A DNA stretch of 64,000 bases, taken from assembly GCA_035486355.1 (NCBI GenBank), contig DATHNE010000071.1, positions 1 to 64,000 on the forward strand, read 5' to 3'. The DNA comes from Palsa-883 sp035486355. Lineage in GTDB: Bacteria > Pseudomonadota > Alphaproteobacteria > Acetobacterales > Acetobacteraceae. Both the position numbers and the translations under genes were made by a program. The notes beneath the pieces were generated by a model that did no database searches, was not told where the DNA came from, and worked only from the letters and a program-made list of their open reading frames with translations. This document shows positions 1 through 9,200 of this stretch, piece after piece; the first letter of the stretch is position 1, and the number at the start of each line of letters is the position of its first letter.

Positions 1-175
1 CCTTCCACCGATGGTCTGGTTTAGTGGGCAATGGGTACCAGGCTCTTTGGTCTGTCGCACTTTTTTATTTCATTCTTATATTTTGAAGCAATGGCAATCG
101 CCGCAGTGCAGCATGCCGGCCGCACCATGCCTTGTACCAAAACCCAGCGCCTTAACGGGCGCGACTGACCGCGAC
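1..175. other. Gene-free left edge
   Basis: No convincing coding frame lies in this stretch. It contains an AT-rich run near 60-90, unusual for this GC-rich window, and leads into a promoter-like sequence before the first glycosyltransferase gene. Any gene lying to the left ends outside the window. Confidence 0.5.
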
Positions 176-203
176 TTGACGCGCCAACGGACCCGGCTAT
201 GAC
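176..203 (+). promoter_or_regulatory. Candidate sigma70 promoter for the GT2-GtrA gene
   Basis: TTGACG at 176-181 and TATGAC at 198-203 are separated by 16 bases. The predicted start of transcription near 210 would leave a leader of about 30 bases before the ATG at 239. This is motif matching by eye only. Confidence 0.45.
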
Positions 204-238
204 CCGGACGGCGGCGGACCGGACAAAACGCAAGCGTC

Positions 239-1378
239 ATGACCAATCGCAACAACGAGGCGGCCCCCGCGCCCGACGCCGATACCCCGGCGGCCATCGA
301 GCTGACGGTCGTCGTGCCGTGCTTCAACGAACGGCCGAATGTCGCCCCGTTGGTCGCCAAGTTGAATGCCGCCCTGGTCGGGATCGCCTGGGAAGTGCTG
401 TTTGTCGACGACAACAGCCCGGACGGCACCAGCGCCGAAGTCCGTCGCCTGGCCCGGCAGGACCCGAGGGTCCGCTGCATCCGCCGGTTTGGCCGCCGCG
501 GTCTGTCCTCCGCCGTGGTCGAAGGCGCTCTGGCATCATCCGCGACCTTCATCGCCGTGATCGACGGCGACCTGCAGCATGACGAAACCCGGCTGCCCGT
601 GATGCTGGAGGCGCTGCACGGTGGCGCCTACGACCTCGCGGTGGGCAGCCGTCACGTCGCGGGCGGCACGACATCGGGCCTGGCGAACCGGTGGCGGCAT
701 GCCCTGTCGGATGCGGGTACCAGCCTGGCGCAACGCGTCCTGCCGGTGCGGTTGGGCGATCCCATGAGCGGCTTTTTCATGCTACCGCGGGCGCTGTTCG
801 AGCAGCTCGCCCCCCACCTCACCGCGCAGGGCTTCAAAATCCTGCTCGACCTGGTGCTGAGTGCCGAGGTGCCGCTACGGGTGATCGAAATTCCGGCGGA
901 ATTCCGCAAACGTCTGGCCGGCGAAAGCAAGCTGGACGTGCTCGTGCTGACCCAGTTCGCCGGTCTGCTGGTCGACAAGGCGTTGGGCGGGTTGTTGCCG
1001 CTGCGCTTCCTGTCCTTTGCCGCCGTCGGCGCGCTGGGCGTCGGCGTTCACCTGGCCACTCTCATCGCCGGCCGCGAAGGTCTCGGCTTCGGCTTCTCCA
1101 CCGCCCAGATCGTCGCAACTATCATTGCAATGATTTTCAACTTCCAGTTGAATAACCAGATCACCTATCGGGATCAATGCCTGCGCGGCCCGCGACTCTG
1201 GCGCGGTCTGCTGCTGTTCATGCTGGTCTGTGGCATCGGCGCGATTGCCAATGTCGGCATCGCCCGCATCCTTTATGAGACCAATACCTATTGGACGGTG
1301 GCCGGCGCGATCGGCGCGGTGATTGGGGTGGTATGGAATTACGCCGTCTCGGCGACCCTGGTGTGGCGCGCCCGCTAA
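239..1378 (+). CDS. GT2 glycosyltransferase with C-terminal GtrA-like membrane domain
   Basis: This protein of 379 residues probably moves a sugar from a nucleotide sugar to a polyprenyl phosphate at the inner face of the membrane, like dolichol-phosphate mannose synthase or ArnC. The GT-A fold is shown by VVVPCFNE (24-31), FVDDNSPD (55-62) and the metal-binding DGDLQHD (109-115). From about residue 255 four hydrophobic segments form a GtrA-like domain, the part thought to hold or flip the lipid-linked sugar. The ATG at 239 has only a weak ribosome site but follows a good promoter. Its 3' end overlaps the start of the next gene, an ArnT-like transferase that would use the lipid-linked sugar, so the two probably work as a pair on lipopolysaccharide or another glycan. 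The sugar cannot be told from sequence. Confidence 0.85.
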   Translation: MTNRNNEAAPAPDADTPAAIELTVVVPCFNERPNVAPLVAKLNAALVGIAWEVLFVDDNSPDGTSAEVRRLARQDPRVRCIRRFGRRGLSSAVVEGALASSATFIAVIDGDLQHDETRLPVMLEALHGGAYDLAVGSRHVAGGTTSGLANRWRHALSDAGTSLAQRVLPVRLGDPMSGFFMLPRALFEQLAPHLTAQGFKILLDLVLSAEVPLRVIEIPAEFRKRLAGESKLDVLVLTQFAGLLVDKALGGLLPLRFLSFAAVGALGVGVHLATLIAGREGLGFGFSTAQIVATIIAMIFNFQLNNQITYRDQCLRGPRLWRGLLLFMLVCGIGAIANVGIARILYETNTYWTVAGAIGAVIGVVWNYAVSATLVWRAR

Positions 1379-2814
1379 AATTCGCCCTCGCGGCATTGGC
1401 GGGGTTGACCGCGCTGCGCCTGCTGGTCGCGGCGATGGTGCCGTTGTCGCCGGACGAGGCGTATTATTTCATGTGGTCGCGCGCATTGGCGGCCGGCTAT
1501 CTGGATCATCCGCCGATGGTGGCGCTTTGGATCCGGGCCGGCACTGCGGTGGCCGGATCCAGCGCGTTCGGCATCCGCCTTTTGGCACCGCTGGCTGCGG
1601 CGTTGGGCTCGGTGCTGTTGTGGCAGGCGGCGGAACGGCTGCTGCCGGCGCGTCAGGCGGGGTCGTGTGCGGCCGCCTTGCTGAATGCGACCCTGATACT
1701 GGGCGCGGGCGCCACCACGCTGACACCCGACACGCCGTTGCTGTTCTTCTGGGTCTGCGCGTTGTGGGCCCTGGCCCATGTGGTAACCGGGCGCCGGCCC
1801 GCGTGGTGGCTGGCGGTCGGCGTGTTTACCGGCCTCGCACTGGACAGCAAATACACCGCGGCCTTCCTGCCGATCGGCATCGCAGTGTGGCTATTGGCGG
1901 CAGGGCGGTCGTGGCTGGTGCAGCCCTGGCCGTGGCTGGGCGGACTGCTGTGCCTGGCCACCACGGCGCCGGTCGTGTGGTGGAATGCCGCGCATGGATG
2001 GGTGAGCTTCGCCAAGCAGGGCGGCCGGATCGACCACATCCAATGGCATCGCGCGGCGCAGTACTTGTTGGAACTGATCGGCGGTCAGCTCGGCCTGGTG
2101 ACGCCGCTGGTGTTGGTGCTGTGCGGCGCCGGGATCGCTATCGCGGCGCGGCGCGGCTGGCATGGCCGCGATCCGGCCTGGACGCTGCTGGCCGCGCTCA
2201 GCCTGCCCCCGGTTCTGGTGTTCGTCGAACATGCAATGGGCGACCGCGTGCAAGGCAACTGGCCGGCGATTGTCTACCCCGCAGCAGCGATCGCCGCTGC
2301 CGGCTTGACCGCGCCGCGCTGGCAACGCCTGGTCCGACCCGCGGTGGCGCTGGGGTTCGCGATAACCGCAGTGGTGTACATACAGGCAGCCTTCGCCGCA
2401 TTTCCATTGCCAATCCGATACGATGTGACAGCCCTGCAGCTCGATGGCTGGCCGGGCTTGGCGGCTCAGGTCGACGCGGTCCGTCAACGCGAGCACGCCG
2501 GGTTTGTTGCCGCCGATCAGTACGGTGTCGCGAGCGAGCTGGGCTATTGGCTGCCCGCACATGTAACGGCGGTCGCGGCCGGCGGGCGCTGGCGCCTGTT
2601 CGATCTGCCGCGGGCCTCCCTGGCCGGCCGGACCGGTATCCTGGTGCGCAGCACGCGCCGCGGGCCGATCAAGGACACGCAGACCTGGGAGAAAGCCGAA
2701 CTGATCGGCACGATCGCACGCCAACGCGACGGGATGACGATCGAGCGTTATGACCTGTATCGTGTCGTGGGGATCGTCGACCCCCCAGAGTCCGCAGTGT
2801 TACCGCGGCCTTAA
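1333..2814 (+). CDS. ArnT/GT39-like membrane glycosyltransferase
   Basis: A polytopic protein of about 493 residues, with roughly ten hydrophobic segments, in the PMT/ArnT group that transfers a sugar from a polyprenyl phosphate donor to an acceptor on the periplasmic side. The diagnostic first loop has SPDEAYYF, with the conserved acidic residue, followed by YLDHPP. A longer frame reaches back to 1291, but the ATG at 1333 is better placed; a GTG at 1363 is an alternative. Either start overlaps the 3' end of the GT2-GtrA gene, which suggests translational coupling. A paralog lies at 59469-60938 on the other strand. Donor and acceptor are unknown; lipid A or a surface polysaccharide is a reasonable guess. 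Confidence 0.8.
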   Translation: MELRRLGDPGVARPLKFALAALAGLTALRLLVAAMVPLSPDEAYYFMWSRALAAGYLDHPPMVALWIRAGTAVAGSSAFGIRLLAPLAAALGSVLLWQAAERLLPARQAGSCAAALLNATLILGAGATTLTPDTPLLFFWVCALWALAHVVTGRRPAWWLAVGVFTGLALDSKYTAAFLPIGIAVWLLAAGRSWLVQPWPWLGGLLCLATTAPVVWWNAAHGWVSFAKQGGRIDHIQWHRAAQYLLELIGGQLGLVTPLVLVLCGAGIAIAARRGWHGRDPAWTLLAALSLPPVLVFVEHAMGDRVQGNWPAIVYPAAAIAAAGLTAPRWQRLVRPAVALGFAITAVVYIQAAFAAFPLPIRYDVTALQLDGWPGLAAQVDAVRQREHAGFVAADQYGVASELGYWLPAHVTAVAAGGRWRLFDLPRASLAGRTGILVRSTRRGPIKDTQTWEKAELIGTIARQRDGMTIERYDLYRVVGIVDPPESAVLPRP

Positions 2815-2851
2815 ACGGGCCTGGGCGGTCTACGCCGGACGGCAACCTCGG

Positions 2852-3007
2852 TCAGAGTGCCGTACTGCCCTGGGCATCGGATGCCATGTCACGCTGCGAC
2901 AGCGCGGCGAGCAACGACCAGACCCGTGACGGTTCGATCGGGACGTCCGGATCGTTCAACAGGCGATCCAGCTCGTCCAGCATCCGGGTGTACTCGACGT
3001 CCGTCAT
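2852..3007 (-). CDS. Small hypothetical protein, 51 residues
   Basis: A short frame on the minus strand encodes an acidic 51-residue protein, probably helical and cytoplasmic, beginning MTDVEYTRMLDELDRLLND and containing EPSRVWSLLAAL. It has no membrane segment or signal peptide. The ATG at 3007 is preceded by GGAG and AAGG, a clear ribosome site. A possible promoter lies upstream (TTGCCG at 3083-3078, 16 bases, TAAAAC at 3061-3056). It is convergent with the ArnT-like gene and divergent from the ABC permease. The regular amphipathic pattern and good translation start argue for a real gene, but I do not recognise a function. Confidence 0.55.
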   Translation of the reverse strand: MTDVEYTRMLDELDRLLNDPDVPIEPSRVWSLLAALSQRDMASDAQGSTAL

Positions 3008-3208
3008 CCTTGTGTCTCCAGTCGCGCGTCCATCATTTTCTGCCGCAAGATGGCAGTTTTATGAAGCCGGTATATTGCGGCAATGTTACCGCGCACCATG
3101 CCACTGCGTGTCACCGAACTGCCTTCGTGGGCGGACGTGACTCGCCGGCCCAGGCTGGGCTAACACCGCCGAGCGTTACGCCCTCATTCGCAAAGCTCCG
3201 TCTGGGAC
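3008..3208. other. Intergenic region between the small gene and the ABC transporter
   Basis: About 200 bases without a convincing gene. A 21-codon frame from 3099 has no ribosome site. The region probably holds the divergent promoters. A TATATT at about 3070-3075 could serve the plus strand, but no matching -35 box was found. I saw no riboswitch fold that I could support. Confidence 0.4.
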
Positions 3209-4936
3209 ATGTCGAACACATTTCACCCAGCTCTGGCCGGCGGCCGGCGCCTGCCGAGCGTCTGGGACCTGGTCGCCATCCTGTGCGTGTTTGGCGCGCT
3301 GGTGGGGGTCACGCATGTCGCCCGCGGCACCCTGCAACCATTGAACTCCCCCGAGGCCACCGCCATCAGCCTCGATCCATCGCACCTGCCAGCGTATGCG
3401 GTGCGCACCACGCTGCGGATGTTCGCCGCCCTGGCGGCGTCACTGCTGTTCACCTTCACCTACGCTGTGGCCGCGGCGAAAAGCCGCCGCGCTGGGCTGC
3501 TGCTGATCCCGATCCTCGACATCCTGCAATCGGTGCCAATCCTCGGGTTCCTGACCTTCACTGTCGTGTTCTTCATGAGCCTGTTCCCAGGCAATGTGAT
3601 GGGCCTGGAGCTGGCGGCGATCTTCGCGATCTTCACCAGCCAGGCCTGGAACATGGCGTTCAGCATGTACCAGTCGCTGAAGACCGTGCCGGGAGATCTC
3701 GAGGAAGCGGCGATCAGTTTCCACCTGACCGGGTGGCAACGATTCTGGCGGCTGGAAGTGCCGTTCGCCACGCCGGGTTTGGTGTGGAACACGATGATGT
3801 CGATGTCGGGTGGCTGGTTTTTCGTCACCGCATCCGAAGCGATCTCGGTCGGCGACAACAACTGGAACCTGCCTGGCATCGGCTCCTACGTCGCGATGGC
3901 GCTGGCCAAGAGTGACATCCATGCGGTGATCTACGCGATCATCGCCATGTTGGTGGTGATCCTGGCCTATGACCAGTTGCTGTTCCGTCCCCTGGTTGCT
4001 TGGTCCCTGAAATTCCGTTTCGAGACCACCGCGGGCGCCACCGCGGCAGACCCTTGGATGCTGAAGCTGCTGCGCCGGGCGCGACTGCTGCAGTGGGTCG
4101 GGGACTCCATTGGCGGAGTCTTCGCTGTAATCAGCGGATTTCGCCTCTCGCTCGGGCCGCGCTGGCGGCCGATGGGGGGGCGCGCGCCTTCGCGCGCGCT
4201 GGACGCGCTGTGGCTGGCGGTCCTGCTGGCAATTCTGGCCTGGGCCGGCTGGCGCATTGTGACATACGTCGCCACCGAGCTGGCCTGGAAAGATGTCGGT
4301 CATGCCGTCTTCCTGGGCTCTCTGACGCTGATCCGGGTCTCGGTACTTATGGTGATCGCCAGCGCCATCTGGGTACCGATCGGTGTGTGGATTGGCCTGC
4401 GCCCACTCTGGGCGCGACGGGTGCAGCCGGTGGCTCAGTTCCTCGCGGCCTTCCCGGCCAATCTGCTGTTCCCGCCGTTCGTGCTGGCCATTGTCACCTT
4501 CCACTTGAATGCCGATATCTGGCTGACGCCGCTGATGGTGTTGGGCACCCAGTGGTACATCCTGTTCAATGTGATTGCCGGTGCGTCGGCCTTCCCGGGC
4601 GACCTGCTGGAAGCGGCGGAGAATTTCCGCGTGGGCGGCGTGCTGTGGTGGCGCAGGGTGATCCTCCCAGGGATCTTCCCTTATTTCGTCACCGGCGCAA
4701 TCACCGCATCCGGCGGATCGTGGAACGCGTCGATCGTCGCCGAGGTGGCGTCGTGGGGCAACACCAAGCTGACAGCGCACGGCCTGGGCGCCTATATCGC
4801 GCAGGCAACGGATGCCGGCGACATGGCCCGCGTGGTCCTGGGGGTTGCCGTGATGTCGGCCTATGTCGTGCTGTTCAACCGGCTGCTGTGGCGGCCGATG
4901 TATGCCTATGCCAATCGCCGGCTCACGCTGGCCTGA
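3209..4936 (+). CDS. ABC transporter permease, two fused NitT/TauT-type domains
   Basis: A 575-residue inner-membrane protein made of two BPD_transp_1 permease domains in one chain, each with about six membrane segments. Each half has an EAA loop that contacts the ATPase: GDLEEAAISFHLTGW near residue 161 and GDLLEAAENFRVGGV near residue 463. Single-domain permeases of this family run about 260 residues and dimerise, so this fusion supplies both halves of the channel. The ATPase follows 21 bases downstream. No periplasmic binding protein is in the window, so substrate and direction cannot be assigned; nitrate, taurine or sulfonates, and bicarbonate are the usual family substrates. Confidence 0.88.
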   Translation: MSNTFHPALAGGRRLPSVWDLVAILCVFGALVGVTHVARGTLQPLNSPEATAISLDPSHLPAYAVRTTLRMFAALAASLLFTFTYAVAAAKSRRAGLLLIPILDILQSVPILGFLTFTVVFFMSLFPGNVMGLELAAIFAIFTSQAWNMAFSMYQSLKTVPGDLEEAAISFHLTGWQRFWRLEVPFATPGLVWNTMMSMSGGWFFVTASEAISVGDNNWNLPGIGSYVAMALAKSDIHAVIYAIIAMLVVILAYDQLLFRPLVAWSLKFRFETTAGATAADPWMLKLLRRARLLQWVGDSIGGVFAVISGFRLSLGPRWRPMGGRAPSRALDALWLAVLLAILAWAGWRIVTYVATELAWKDVGHAVFLGSLTLIRVSVLMVIASAIWVPIGVWIGLRPLWARRVQPVAQFLAAFPANLLFPPFVLAIVTFHLNADIWLTPLMVLGTQWYILFNVIAGASAFPGDLLEAAENFRVGGVLWWRRVILPGIFPYFVTGAITASGGSWNASIVAEVASWGNTKLTAHGLGAYIAQATDAGDMARVVLGVAVMSAYVVLFNRLLWRPMYAYANRRLTLA

Positions 4937-4957
4937 CGCGGACGAGGAGAGTCGCAG

Positions 4958-6268
4958 ATGGACGCCGTGGTTGAGAAAACATCGCTGCTGGCGGTGCAGG
5001 GGTGCCGGCAGGCCTATCACAAAGACGCCAGCGCCGACCTTGTCGTGCTCGACGACGTCAACCTGACGCTGCACGAAGGCGAGATCGTTGCGCTTCTGGG
5101 CCGGTCCGGGTCCGGCAAGTCGACCCTGCTGCGTATCGTCGCGGGCCTGCTACGGCCGACCGCGGGCGACGTGCTGTGGCGCGGCACCAAATTGGAGGGA
5201 CCGCCCGAGGGCGTGGCGATGGTGTTCCAGAGCTTCGCCCTGTTTCCCTGGCTGACGGTGCAGGAGAACGTCGAGATCGGCCTGGAGGCCCGCGGCGTGT
5301 CGCGCGCCGAACGCGAGAAGCGTGCCGAGGAGGCGATTGACCTGATCGGTCTCGGTGGCTTCGAGAGCGCCTATCCGAAGGAGCTGTCGGGCGGCATGCG
5401 TCAGCGTGTTGGCCTGGCGCGCGCGCTGGTGGTGCATCCGGACCTGTTGCTGATGGACGAGCCATTCAGCGCGCTGGACGTGCTGACCGCTGAGAACCTG
5501 CGCACCGACCTGATTGATTTGTGGTCGGAAGGAAAGCTGCCGCTGAAATCGGTGCTGATGGTGACGCATAATATCGAGGAAGCGGTGCTGATGGCCGACC
5601 GCATCCTGGTGTTTTCGGTGAATCCCGGGCGGGTGGCGAACGAACTGCGGGTGCCGTTCGCGCATCCGCGCAACCGCCATGACCCGGCCTTCCGTAAATT
5701 GGTGGACGACATCTACGGCCTGATGACGCGGCGTCCCGTGCCCAGCACACCCACGCCGGCGGCACCGCAAGCGGCCAGTATCGCCATGGCGCTGCATCGC
5801 GTCGGCACCAACCTGATGGCCGGTCTGATGGAGACGCTGGCCGGGCCGCCGTACAACGGACGCGCCGACCTGCCGGCGCTGGCGGAATCGTTGCAGTTGG
5901 AAGCGGATGAGCTGCTGCCGTTGGGCGAGTCGCTCCAGCTCTTGCAGTTTGCCGTGCTGGAGGAAGGCGACCTGCATCTGGCACCGGCCGGGCGCGCTTT
6001 CGTTGATGCCGACACCGAGGAACGTAAGACGATCTTCGCCGCGGCGCTGCGTGCGCATGTGCCGTTGGTGAATATGATCCGCCAGGTGCTGGACGAACGC
6101 TGGAACCACCGCGCGTCGGCAGTGCGCTTCCGCGACGAGCTGGAAGACCACATGTCACCGGACTACGCTGAGGACACGCTGCGCTCGGCGATTGCCTGGG
6201 GCCGATATGCGGAGCTGTACAGCTACGATGAGGAGGCTGAGCAGTTCAGCCTGGATGATATCGGCTAG
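4958..6268 (+). CDS. ABC transporter ATPase with C-terminal AAA-associated domain
   Basis: A 436-residue NitT/TauT-type ATPase that would power the permease encoded just upstream. Visible parts are Walker A GRSGSGKS (48-55), the Q-loop in MVFQSF, signature LSGGMRQR, Walker B LLLMDEP and the switch histidine in VTHNIEEA. After the ATPase (to about residue 260) comes a 170-residue extension that matches in kind the AAA-associated C-terminal domain found on some nitrate-type ATPases; its role is not well defined. The ATG at 4958 follows AGGAG at a good distance. Stop codon and the convergent 1870-residue gene are only about 20 bases apart. Confidence 0.88.
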   Translation: MDAVVEKTSLLAVQGCRQAYHKDASADLVVLDDVNLTLHEGEIVALLGRSGSGKSTLLRIVAGLLRPTAGDVLWRGTKLEGPPEGVAMVFQSFALFPWLTVQENVEIGLEARGVSRAEREKRAEEAIDLIGLGGFESAYPKELSGGMRQRVGLARALVVHPDLLLMDEPFSALDVLTAENLRTDLIDLWSEGKLPLKSVLMVTHNIEEAVLMADRILVFSVNPGRVANELRVPFAHPRNRHDPAFRKLVDDIYGLMTRRPVPSTPTPAAPQAASIAMALHRVGTNLMAGLMETLAGPPYNGRADLPALAESLQLEADELLPLGESLQLLQFAVLEEGDLHLAPAGRAFVDADTEERKTIFAAALRAHVPLVNMIRQVLDERWNHRASAVRFRDELEDHMSPDYAEDTLRSAIAWGRYAELYSYDEEAEQFSLDDIG

Positions 6269-6290
6269 AGCCGTCGCGGTTCGGCTCCCG

Positions 6291-9200
6291 TCATTTCGTC
6301 ATACCTGCCTTCGCCGGCATGACGGTGAGGGATTGTGCGCGCTGCCGGCGTAGCCGGGCTATACGGGAACCGGCTTGCGGCGGCGCGCAGACGGCGATGC
6401 GCACGCTGATAGCGTGCCGCTTGCCCCGTTTTCCCATGGGCAGCCTAGCATCCTGGTCCGGTTCCGCACTAACGAGGGCAGGCTCGTCCACGACGGCGCG
6501 CACATCTGGCGCAGGCTCCTCCACCATCTCAGGGGCTTCCGCCACTGGTCGTGGCAGCTCCGGCTTAGGCGTGGAGGCCGCTTTCGCCTTGCGGTCCTTT
6601 CCGTTCCGGCTCCGCGGCGCCGGGGCTGACGTTGGCTCTTCCACCACCGGCATCGTTTCGGGCGATGCGGTCGCCTCAGGTGCTGCCACCGTCACGCTGA
6701 CGGTTGCCGCGCCCTCGTCGGCTTCGGGTGTCGTCACTGCCTCGGCTTTGCGATCCCGCCCCGTTCGGCTGCGCGATGCAGACCTGGCCACTGGTTCTTC
6801 AACGACTGCCTCCACGACCGTCGCGGACGACGCCTCAACGTCCGACCCATCCGTTGTCATGACGCGGGTTTCAGCCCGATCGACCGCCACAACCTCGGTC
6901 GGTGTCAGCTGCTTCGCCGGCTTGGGCGTCGACCGCTTGCGTCCGCGAGGGGCCGGCTCGCTGGTCGGCGCGGCCGCAACGGGTTTGGGTGTCACGTCGG
7001 GTGTCGATGGCATCTCCGCCGCCGCGGGTTGCTCCTGCTGTGGCGCCACCGGCGCCGCATCCGCCGCCTGCTCCCGGCGGCGGCCACGGGGTGGCGCCTT
7101 GACGTGAAACTCCGCCGGAGGGGCTTCCGAAACCGGCGCGGCGAACGTCGGAACCATCGCCCGGCCGGTCATCAACAAGGTTCGGCAGGCCTGCCAAACC
7201 GAGGCGGGTTCGAACTGACGCAGGCAGGCCAGGTTACGCGGACAATCCTGGAGGCGCGCCAGATAACAGGGGCTGCAGGTCATATCCCGCCGCAGCGCCA
7301 GCGCGCGCTTGCCGATCGGTGCCCATTCGATCGCATCGATCACACCGGAATGCACACCAATGGTCGGCACGCCAATCGCCGCGGCGATGTGCTTGGGACC
7401 GCTGTTGTTGCCCACATACATGGCGCAGCTCGCCAGCAGCAGGCCCAGTTCCGGCAGCGATGTGCGTCCGGCCACAGAGGTCACCGAGGCATGGTGCCCG
7501 ACCTGAGCGAGCACTTCATCCACCAGCGTCACCTCATCCGGCCCGCCAAGGATGACGATATTCACGTCCTCAGACTCAACCAGCAGATCGATCAGCGCAG
7601 CGAAATGTTCCGCCGGCCATTGCCGCATCACGGTGCCGACACCGGGATGCACCGCCACCACAGGCTTGGCGAACAGCGTGCGGACTTCCGCGGACAGGAA
7701 GTCGGGCAACGCTGGTGCCGGCCAGGTGGGGGTGGTCAGGCTGCAGCGCTCGTCCATCCCTGCGGTGGCAACCGCTTCGACCAGGTTAATGAGGTCGTCG
7801 GTCACATGCGCGCGCTTGCGATGCAGGTTCTTGTCGCCCTCCCACTCCAGCGCGATGTCGAGGAAGGTGAACTGGCCCATGTGATCGTAGCCGGCGAGGA
7901 AGCGCGCCGGCACATGGCGCAGCGCCTCGCGCGTGTCAGCGTGCTTGCGCAGGTCAATCGCCAGATCGAAGCCGTAGGGCAGCAGGCGCGCGTGCAAGGC
8001 CGCGTAGTCGTCCTCGGTCAGGTCCTTCTGGCCGAGACCGGACCGGGCATGGAAGAATTCGAATTCGATAAAGTCATCGATGCAGGCTTCCGCTTCCGCG
8101 AACACGCGCGCCCCGCGGGCCGCCAACACGTGGATGGTGGCCAGCGGGAAATGTTGCTTCAGCCGCCGCATCGCCGGCAGTGCAGTGATAAAGTCACCGA
8201 TGTGATCGAGCTTCACCACCAGGATGTGTTTGATGTCGTCGGGCCGGAACAGCGGATGGCCGGCGAAGATCGGTTCGACCATCTCCTCGTCCGGACGATA
8301 GTCGTCGGCATGGCGTGACAGCAGCGGATTGAAATACGGATCGCCGGCGGTGAACAGTGATTTCCATCGTTTTTCGAAATGACTAGTGTCGAAGGTCTCC
8401 GCTACCTGGTCGCGGCTGGCCAGCTCGTGATGGATCAGCCGCGCGTAAGGCGTGTAGACCGTCAGCAATCCGGCCTGATGCACCCGCAGACAGAAGTCGA
8501 GATCGTTGTTGACAACGTCGTGCGCCTCATCGAACCGGCCGACGGAGTCGAACACGTCGCGTCGCACCAGCAGACAGGCACCGGTTACCGCGATGACGTT
8601 GCGCTGTGTCAATGCGAGGCCAAAATATCCAGGCTCGTCAGCCACGGCGAAGCGAAACGCATGGCGCGCCTTGCCCCCGGTCGCCAGGAACATACCGGCG
8701 TGCTGCACCTTGCCGCCCGGATAGAGCAGCTGCGCGCCAGTGATACCGACCTCCGGACGCTGCGCATGATCCAGCAGGGCATCCAGCCAGTCACGATCGA
8801 TCACCTCGACATCGTCATTCAGAAACAGCAGGTAATCGCCCGTCGCAACCTCCGCCGCGCGGTTGTTGAAGCGCGACCAGTTGAAGGCGTCCGGGACGTC
8901 GACGACCTTGTCGGCGTTGTCGCGCAGCCAGCGTTTCCAGCCGAACTGGTGGCCGGGGATATTGTCGACACAGATGATCTCGAAATTACGGTACGCGGTC
9001 TGGTTGCGCAGCGTGCGGATGCAGGTCTCGATATGGCCGTGCGCCGCGCAGGTGGGGATGATGATCGACACCTTGCCGGTGGCGCGCTTGCGGCGCCGGA
9101 ACCGGAACGTTCCCGGCACCGGTGTCTCCAACACCTCGGCCTGGATGCCACGGCGCGTCGCTGCCCGGCGCAGGGCGCCACGCGCCGCGCGATCACTGTC

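Noticed and set aside
2886..3140. Plus-strand 84-codon frame in the ArnT-ABC gap
   Set aside because: It overlaps the minus-strand small gene, has no ribosome site and has Ser/Arg-rich chance composition.
3099..3164. 21-codon frame upstream of the ABC permease
   Set aside because: No ribosome site, no recognisable features; likely chance.
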